Below are positions 57,403 through 64,000 of a stretch of 64,000 nt of DNA, one piece after another. The DNA is from Adiantum capillus-veneris (lineage: Eukaryota > Streptophyta > Polypodiopsida > Polypodiales > Pteridaceae), in contig CM043959.1 in assembly GCA_014529385.2 (NCBI GenBank), forward strand, positions 53,993,253-54,057,252. The letters are read 5' to 3'. Every line of letters starts with the position of its first letter. Position 1 is the stretch's first letter. The notes below the pieces were generated by a model that made no database searches, was not told where the DNA came from, and saw only the letters and a program-made list of their open reading frames with translations. A program made the translations under genes and the position numbers.

Positions 57403-58167
57403 AAAAGTAAACCAATAACCTCAGCTTAATCTCTGCTAATCGTGAAATCATCTCGCTAACTGTGAGGCATCTCACTAATTGCAAGGCATCTCACTACCCC
57501 GCAAGGAACAAAAGATATTCTTCTAACAATTCTTCTCTTTAAATGATTCTTTAAACACAACAAACTCTTCATATCAACCAGTAACAACTTATCAAACAAT
57601 AAAAATTTAACAAACAATGATAATTTATCAAACAATTCTTTCACTAATCTATGAAACGTATGCTTGTTTCTTCTGATAGAATCACGTTTCTTGGATGCTT
57701 TAAGAGATTCCCTACGCTTGACTTCCTAGGTCAACATGAATAACAATCAAAATCATAAATTCGTCTTACCGGATTAGCGACATGTTCAATTACCTCCTGT
57801 GTTGGAGGTTGGAAGGCTTCAACTTCTTGGGGAGTCAATATCTCCGCTTGACTTATGATTGGAGTAGATGATACCTTCTTTTGCACCTTCCTTGGAGGTG
57901 GAACGACAGAAGCATCCTTGGAGCTTCGAGTCACTCACTTTGGGGCTATCGTATCACAAAAGAGAAGAGGAAAGCTTTGTCGTGAAGAGCAGAGTTATGG
58001 TTTCCTTGCTTGCCGCCGAGAAGATTGTAAGAGAAATAGAAAGAGAACTCAACAATCCGAGGGACAAAACGATGGTGGTAAAGATGGAGATGGGTCGAGG
58101 GTGAGAGGTTGAGGGAAAGAAGGTAACTTTGATGTTATGGCAAGAGAGCTTTCACTTCTAAGAAATT

Positions 58168-58168
58168 A

Positions 58169-58201
<33 letters not shown>

Positions 58202-58224
58202 GTATGTGTGTGTGTGTGTGTGTG
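58168..58224. repeat. (TG)n/(TATG) tract in the 3' LTR of gypsy E
   Basis: The equivalent site in the 5' LTR (about 61682-61699) has only about 18 bp, so the tract changed length after insertion. Confidence 0.92.
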
Positions 58225-58754
58225 TTAAAAGTGAAGAAAGAGGGACCTTTATATAGGCTCCCAAGAGCCAAAAGCTAAGAATAGCGAAAAGCAGAGAGAT
58301 ATGTTTGCCCGCGTTTACGTCCGTTAAAAAAATGAAATATATAATAATATTTTTTGGGTGGACACACATCCCGATACGCGATTTTGAGTCTCTGATTTTA
58401 GGAGAGGGTTGGCTCTTAAGAAAGAAGCTCTAAACTTGACTTACTCCTCTTTCTTCTCTAAAAATACTTTTCTTTTCTAAAAATACTCCTTCTCTTCTAA
58501 AAATACTCCTCCTTTCCTAAAAGCCTCCTTCTTTCTTGAGGGTCAACTCTTATTCTTAAAAATAGATTTGAGGCTTAAGTTTTCTATATCACCCTATTGT
58601 TTTCAATTGAATAAAGGCCATAATTTTTAGTTCAAGAGTCCGATTTCCGCGCCGATCGTTTCGTTGGAATGCTTTATGACTTAACAAAATGCGCACCTTA
58701 AATATTTGTAAAGTAAATGAAATAGTTTTATTGAAAAATATTGGGTACATTACA

Positions 58755-59638
58755 ATCTCCCCAACTTACGTATTCGAGATGTCCTCATTCCGAGAAAAAG
58801 TGAGGGTACTCCTACTCTTATTAATAGCTCGACCATCATTATGTCTAAAAGAGTGGTGCCCTTAGTCTGCTTCACTTGCTACTGCTACTCCATTAGTCAA
58901 CCGTGGACAAGTGTTCCGATAATATCCCAACTCTCCACATTCAAAGCATCGAGCATTCAAGGGTGGAGGATCTTGCACATTAGCAACATAAGCTCTATGT
59001 GGTTATCTCTAATTTTATTCAATTCTTCTTGTAATCCCTTGTTCTTTGATTAAGAGTTTAGCTCATAGTAAAGCATCTTGTATAGTGATAGGTTTCAAAG
59101 CTTCTAATTGCGAATTGATTGGTTCTTTTAAACCTTGACAAAAGCGATCTACCTACTGCTCTATGGTCATTGGCGGTGCATAACATCTAAGCCTTACAAA
59201 CTTTGAGTAGTACTCTTCGAGGGATAAGCTGTATTGTTTCAAGCTAAAGAACTCATTCATCTTTAATGCTTTATGGACAGGGGGTAAGTATCTTTTCTTC
59301 ACTGCTTGTTTGATTTTCCACCAAGTCTGAGAGTTCTCCAACACTCCCATGTCACGACAATGTTGTTTCCACCATAATTTTGCTTCCTCTGAGAGACTTA
59401 ACATCCCTAGCATCGCTTGATTTGCAAGTGTGGTCCTTGCAGTAGCAGAGAAGTAATCATCTATAGCTTCAATCATCCATACTTCTGCATCTTTCTCAAT
59501 ATCAACACCCTCTCCTTTAAAAGAAGGTGGTTGCATTTGTTTGAGCAACAATTTCTTTTCTTGAATTTTCATGTAAATAGCATCGTTTTCAAATTTTTCC
59601 AACGTGGAAGTGATTTGAGGATTCCCCTGAGTGTACAT
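58755..59638 (-). pseudogene. Gypsy E gag, with deletion to the pol C-terminus
   Basis: Open from ATG 59638 (MYTQGNPQITSTLEKFEND) to a stop at 59153. The frame then continues past the stop (VDRFCQGLKEPINSQLEALK, LLWAKLLIKEQG). The retrotransposon gag domain is clear: AKLWWKQHCRDMG, LKQYSLSLEEYYSKFVRLR. The zinc knuckle near 58955-58900 is CFECGELGYYRNTC, with Tyr in place of His. After it the sequence jumps to the end of pol (FSRNEDISNT-stop) at about 58800-58765. A splice-acceptor-like tcag lies at 59630-59627, in phase 0 with a donor in the LTR. Confidence 0.85.
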
Positions 59639-60089
59639 AATTGTTTATAATAACTCAAATCAATAGGATATTTTCCAAACTTAGACTTATCCAGTCCACT
59701 AAAAGCTCAATCGTATGACTTAACCAATCATTACTTATCTGATTCATTAAAACTCAATCACATAACCAATCTTGACTTATCCAGTCCATCAAAACTCAGT
59801 CACATGACGTAACCAGTCATGGCTTATCCAATCCACCAAAAATAACTCACATGAATTAACCAGTTATACAATTTTTTTAAAGAACAAGAACTCAATCTTT
59901 TTATTCATAAAAACATAAAAATGTCATATAGGTATCTAGGAAAAATTCTCAATGAAAAAATACAATAGAAGTTTCAACCACACCACATCAACTGACATGT
60001 TGTTATATCTTCGTGAGCGAGGTTAATGGATATAGAAAACCATACCCATGAGGAAGCTTGAAGTAGCCAATTAAATCATTTTAACCTAA

Positions 60090-60102
60090 GCTCTGATACC
60101 AA
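60090..60102 (-). other. Primer-binding site, initiator tRNA-Met, gypsy E
   Basis: Minus strand TTGGTATCAGAGC beside the 5' LTR end. Confidence 0.92.
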
Positions 60103-60820
60103 TTGTGAGGTCCCCAACCCCAAGAAGATTGGGGCAACTTGAAGATGGCCTTCTTTTATTCTCAAGTTCCGTTGACAACATCCTACTATGTTTCCACAAA
60201 GCAGAGATATGAGGAACAGAAGAGAGAAAGTCATCTATCCATAGTGATTGTCGTTGTAAGGGTCATATGCCACATGCCACATGCCATGTTGATAAATCAA
60301 GGATTCTAATGGAAGCTATTTTCTATAACATAGAGATAATCCCATTGACATATATAGAATCCATAAACAATGCCTTTTTTCCATGTTTAAGAGGCACGGC
60401 CGCCATTCAAAAGCCCTAAATATGATATGAGACATAGTCTAAACTACTAGTAATCTTGTGAAAAGTACCAAACTAATTGGGTCCACCCATCCGTAGACTA
60501 GTATCCGTTAGGATACTAGTTTCCCACTTTCCACACCATTCACCCGTTCTTCTTGTTTTCTAATTACTACCACATTGTTTTACATATACAAACAGTGTTC
60601 CTTAATTAATTCTGAACACAAGTTCTTTTATACAGCCCTTCAAACAATACCAAAAAAATTCAAACAAAGCCTAATTAAAGACAATCCTATATTTCAACAA
60701 AAAGAAAATTTTCAATTTCTTATGATTTTGCCACTACCCGTGGACTATTTTTGTCTAACCAACAAAGCCTTTGCAAAGGACTTATTTATTTGCTAACCGC
60801 AAATTGTGCAACCTTTCCAT

Positions 60821-60934
60821 CTCGCTAACCGCCAGACATCTCGCTAACCGCAAGGTATCTTGCTAACTACGAGGTATCTCGCTTACCGCGAAGCATCTTG
60901 CTAACTGCCAGGCATCTCGCTAGCCACGAGGAAC
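60821..60934. repeat. 19-bp minisatellite in the 5' LTR, six units
   Basis: Same unit as at 57308-57402, with one more copy and different unit variants. Confidence 0.9.
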
Positions 60935-61286
60935 AAAAGAGAGCCGATAACCTCAACTTAACCTCCGCTAACCGTGGAATCATCTCACTAATCGCAAGGC
61001 ATCTCACTACTGGCGAGGAACAAAAGATATTCTTCCAACAATTCTTCTCTTTAAATGATTCTTCAAACATGATCACCAACTCTTCATATCAACCAGTAAC
61101 AACTTATCAAACAATAACAATTTAACAAACAGTGACAATTTATCAAACAATTCTTTCACTAATCTATGAAAACATATGCTTGTTTCTTCTAATAGAATCC
61201 CTTTTCTTGGACGGTTTTAGAAATTCCCTATGCTTGACTTCCTAAATCAATTTAAATAACAATACAAAATTATAAATTTGTCTTAC

Positions 61287-61466
61287 CGAATTAGCGACAT
61301 GTTCGATTACCTCCCGTGTTGGAGGTTGGACTGCTTCAACATCTTGTGGAGTCAATACCTCTGCTTGAGTTATGATTGAAGTAGATGATACCTTCTTTTG
61401 CACCTTCCTTGGAGATGAAATGACAGGAGCATCCTTGGAGCTTCTTGTCACTCACTTTCGGGCCAT
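61287..61466 (-). other. Possible LTR-encoded exon, spliced to gag
   Basis: Minus frame TRSSKDAPVISSPRKVQKKV to EVIEHVANS, then GTAAGA at 61286-61281. The same frame and donor occur in the 3' LTR (57934-57774, donor 57773-57768). The donor falls after a complete codon, and the gag acceptor (exon 2 from 59626) also starts on a complete codon (GNPQITS), so splicing would join them in frame and remove the primer site. Upstream ATG GCC CGA AAG is followed by TGA in this copy, so the present exon is probably dead. Inference, not shown by transcripts. Confidence 0.4.
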
Positions 61467-61718
61467 CGTATCATGAAAGAGAAGAGGAAAGATTTTCGTG
61501 AAAAGCAGAGTTATGGTTTCCTTGCTTGCCGAGAAGATCGTAAGAGAGATAGAAAGAGAAATCAACAATCCGAGGAACAACACGATGGTGGTAAAGATGG
61601 AGATGGGTTGAGGGTGAGAGGTCGAGGGAAAGAAGGTAACTCTGGCGTTATGGCAAGAGAGCTTTCACTTCTAAGAACTTTTGTGTGTATGTGTGTTGTA
61701 AGTGAGGGAGCAGGGGCC

Positions 61719-61728
61719 TTTATATAGG
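61719..61728 (-). promoter_or_regulatory. TATA box of gypsy E 5' LTR
   Basis: TATATAAAGG on minus, conserved in the 3' LTR near 58248-58255. Correct side of the leader and LTR-encoded frame. Confidence 0.6.
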
Positions 61729-62230
61729 CTCCCAAGAGCCAAAAGCACAAGCTAAGAGTAGCAAAAAGTAGAGAGATAAGTTCACGTGTGTTTATGTTTG
61801 TGAAAATAAATAAAATAATATTTTTAGTTTATAGACAGGCATCTCAATACACGATTTTGAGTTTCTAATTTTAGGAGAGGCTTGGCTTCCAAGAAAGAAG
61901 CTCTAAACTTGACTTACTCCTCTTTCTTCTCTAAAAATACTCTTCTTTTCTTAAAGTACTCCTTTTCTTCTAAAAATACTCCTCCTTTCCTAAAAATACT
62001 CCTTCTTTCTTGAGGGTCAAATCTTGTTCTTTAAAAAAACCACTTGAGGCTTAAGTTTCCCATATCACCCTATTGTTTTCAAGTGAATAAAGGCCATAAT
62101 TAATAGTTCTAGAGTGCGATTTCCGATCCGATCGTTCCATTGGAACACTTTATGACTTAACAAAATGTGAACCTTAAATATTTGCAAAGTAAATGAAATA
62201 GTTTTATTGAAAAATGTTGAGTACATTACA

Positions 62231-62682
62231 AACCATGAGCATTGTTTTCACTTGTATCATTTACATTTTTACTGAGATGGATAGTCTATTGGTTTTTGGT
62301 GACGGCTTTTGCCAGACATTCAAGCTTTAGTCCTACTTCATGCTTCAAGACAAATTAGTAAACAAGAAAGCAAAAAATAAATCTTTATCACTAAGGGTGC
62401 AAATTAGGTAGAACAAACATGGGTAACATCCTCTTATTTTATTGTATGTACAATCCAAGAGCAAATCGACTACCACAAAGACTACATGTAAAAAACTTTC
62501 TCCAATTAATATTACAATTTGAAAGCTATGAAACCATGATTTCATCAGCATATTACCTGTTTGCCCACAAAGTTTAAGAGGAGCAGCAGACAACAGCTTA
62601 TCCCATGACTCCATATACCATGTGCCATCGAAATATACTAAAATTGTGATCAAGAACTAAAGCAATCAGTATCAGAAATTAG
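62231..62682. other. No gene recognised
   Basis: AT-rich. A minus frame at 62653-62345 has no domain. Confidence 0.55.
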
Positions 62683-63115
62683 CATATTCTTAATGAGGGT
62701 GGCTCTCTTGGCCAGTGAAAGAACATGGGGAATGAACATGCTCATCACCACCCAGCCATGCCCTATATAGGCCCTTGGCCTTCTAAATATATGGACCCCC
62801 TTGACTGCATGTCCGTCCTGGCCCTTGGCCCCCGGATTGGTCCTACCATTGTCCTGACAGCCAGCATATTCTTAATGAGGGTGGCTCTCTTGGCCAGCAT
62901 GTGATTCTTCAGATGCAAAATTCCTAAGCCTTTCAAATCAACTAGCAATGCAATGAAATCCCAAGCTATCCAAGCTTTCCTTGAGGAGGCCCACAAAAAT
63001 TTAATAAACATAGACCTGAATCTATTCAAAGCAAGATCTAACCAGTCTAGTTGAGGCAAAAAGTACAACAAGTAGGGAAATATGATAGCTTGTATAATCC
63101 AAACCCTCACATGAA
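62683..63115 (-). mobile_element. LINE ORF2 fragment (post-RT region)
   Basis: Minus frame from 63110: FPYLLYFLPQLDWLDLALNRF, WASSRKAWIAWDFIAL, LKGLGILHLKNHMLAKRATLI. This is the segment after the RT that precedes zf-RVT in plant L1 ORF2 (the GGLGI block). It belongs to a different LINE from that at 14415-19990. Its end is a 33-bp direct duplication split by a solo LTR. 5' and 3' parts are missing. Confidence 0.75.
62716..62859. repeat. 144-bp solo LTR in the LINE fragment
   Basis: TG (tgaaagaacatgg) to CA (attgtcctgaca), flanked by the perfect duplication gccag (62711-62715, 62860-62864). Its end and TATA-like part resemble the 154-bp LTR at 32321-32474, so it is probably a related gypsy family. 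Confidence 0.85.
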
Positions 63116-63259
63116 AGCGTCACTCATCAACCCTAATCTCCATCTCTCTAACCCTAACCCTAACACCATGGTCAAACTAAGGCTCCATCCTCCATAGCTT
63201 AATGCAAAACCATCGGTGATTAGGGTAGCACACGCTTCCCAACAAGTGGTATCAGAGCC
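63116..63259 (+). mobile_element. LTR end and tRNA-Met primer site of a truncated retroelement
   Basis: A sequence ending cttcccaaca (63244) is followed by ag and TGGTATCAGAGCC (63247-63259), the copia-type primer site on plus. The LTR's start is not visible next to the LINE fragment. No gag follows within the window. Confidence 0.65.
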
Positions 63260-63674
63260 AACAAGATCACACCTAGGCCAATTAATCTTTTCATTTGATT
63301 TTCATTAGTAGTTTAATTAATCTCTTGCATTATTAATAAATTCCACTCCCTAATCATCACTTGGGATACGAGCATGCTCCACTACCCATGATGTTTAAGT
63401 GAGAGGGAGTTAATTCTGTGTGTCCTTTATATTTATTTTCTTTTTTTCAATTAGTCTTTGCATCTCCTTACACAATAAGCAATCTTACTAGCCTCGCATA
63501 TTGGCAAGATTGGCGTTCATTATTTGTGCGTGGGCATAGCTCTCATTAAGAGGATTCTATAGCACTTCTCTGAGCCTAAATCAATTGAATTGATCAATGA
63601 AGTTGATATTCTTTTGAAGCTCACTGGTTTTCTACAGATCCCAAGTTTTGTGTGTGTGTGTATTGGGGGTGGGT

Positions 63675-63705
<31 letters not shown>

Positions 63706-63998
63706 GGACAAAGAAGTTATTAATGCTTCTCTTTTTTGAAGCCTATACTGACAAAGTGGTGGTGGAAGTACCATTCACAAAACAATATTTTAATTTAATT
63801 ATCTTGACTTCTTCTGCCATGCTACCCTACATTGGCATCGATTGTTGTTTACTACTGTTCCAAGGCTCCCATTTTTTGAGCCGTGGTTGTGCACCCTCAA
63901 TTCACCTCTTGGCTCCTGCCCGCTTTGACAGATCTTGAAGATTACTAAAGGTCAAAAATAGTGTTAACTTTGCAAGTGATCTTCCATCCACTACCACT
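63260..63998. other. No gene recognised to window end
   Basis: Could be the leader or decayed interior of the element whose primer site is at 63247. The frames crossing the G-run are poly-Gly or poly-Pro artefacts. Confidence 0.5.
63675..63704. repeat. G30 homopolymer with flanking G runs
   Basis: Thirty G, preceded by gggggtgggt. Strong G-quadruplex potential. The length is uncertain for technical reasons. Confidence 0.9.
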
Positions 63999-64000
63999 AG

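Larger units (their letters stand above)
56608..58754 (-). repeat. 3' LTR of gypsy E (2147 bp)
   Basis: Carries five 19-bp units (57308-57402), a remnant leader frame (57934-57731), a TATA element near 58248-58255 (minus tatataaa) and a GT-rich tract at 58168-58224 that is far longer than in the other LTR. Confidence 0.93.
56608..62230 (-). mobile_element. Gypsy element E, gag-only (TR-GAG type), 2.1-kb LTRs
   Basis: LTRs at 56608-58754 and 60104-62230, both opening tgtgaggtcccc and closing acattaca on plus. Flanks are the perfect 5-bp duplication aacca (56603-56607 and 62231-62235). A tRNA-Met site lies at 60090-60102 and a polypurine tract (minus agttggggag) beside the left LTR. The 1.35-kb interior holds gag with a zinc knuckle and then the last codons of pol (FSRNEDISNT-stop). 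Protease, RT, RNase H and integrase are deleted. It would depend on a relative's enzymes. Confidence 0.93.
60104..62230 (-). repeat. 5' LTR of gypsy E (2127 bp)
   Basis: Pairs with the left LTR along its length. Putative TATA on minus at 61728-61719 (TATATAAAGG), with transcription expected to start about 30 bp on. Downstream on minus come a pyrimidine-rich leader, the LTR-encoded frame (61460-61287) with a GTAAGA donor, and the 19-bp minisatellite (60821-60934). Confidence 0.93.

Noticed and set aside
57855-58112. Plus-strand frames in the gypsy E LTRs (also 61473-61727)
   Set aside because: They lie antisense to the element's transcription and are not conserved as proteins between the two LTRs.
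63153-63166. ccctaaccctaac, telomere-like repeat
   Set aside because: Only about two units. Such telo-box words are common in plant leaders and LTR ends, so it is not an interstitial telomere.
63648-63938. Plus-strand frame through the G-run
   Set aside because: Poly-Gly from a homopolymer, with no recognised sequence on either side.

Overview
This window reads as nuclear DNA of a land plant, in a repeat-dominated region. The evidence is Ty1/copia and Ty3/gypsy LTR retrotransposons primed from initiator tRNA-Met, a chromodomain-bearing gypsy element (chromovirus), L1-type LINEs, one intact gene of a plant-type family, and a relic of the organellar chaperonin CPN10. Very long (CT)n, (GA)n and (GT)n tracts are frequent. 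The sequence does not fix the species. No bacterial, CRISPR or rRNA signal was seen. I found no new multi-gene system; the unusual content is the rearrangement history of the transposons.

Layout. 1-3184: 5' half of a copia element (A1, minus). 3185-5588: no gene seen. 5589-6848 (minus): the one convincing intact protein gene, 419 aa, with a (GA)n 5' leader. 8096-25320: one chromovirus, now broken. Its 5' LTR, gag and most of pol run forward to about 14414. Its integrase end, chromodomain and 3' LTR lie at 25320-21179 in reverse. A LINE (about 14415-19990, minus) and 1.2 kb of flank sit between the halves. The 5-bp target duplications (atatg at 8091-8095; catat at 21174-21178, its reverse complement) show that both halves are one insertion later split by an inversion of about 10.9 kb. 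A second inversion of about 0.83 kb (24245-25078) flipped the chromodomain together with the start of the 3' LTR. A solo LTR of the same family (21406-23017) sits inside the 3' LTR.

27046-28181 (minus): a frameshifted coding relic I do not recognise. 28566-41085: a nested stack. The outer copia element (A2, minus, duplication cattt) contains a gag/pol-less gypsy derivative (29377-32474) and a truncated second copia family (B, 34740-39171). 41588-46435 (minus): a chimera in which a gypsy gag-protease-RT runs in frame into a copia gag-protease-integrase. 46436-50100: no gene, two tandem repeats. 50303-50592: CPN10 pseudogene. 51-56.6 kb: microsatellites and AT-rich DNA. 56608-62230: a gypsy element (E, minus, duplication aacca) with 2.1-kb LTRs and only gag inside, which may splice an LTR-encoded exon onto gag. 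62.2-64 kb: a LINE fragment hit by a 144-bp solo LTR, a copia LTR end with primer site, and a 30-bp G run.

Almost all retroelement genes carry frameshifts or stops, so the region looks old and inactive apart from the 5589-6848 gene. Percent differences quoted were counted by eye and are approximate.
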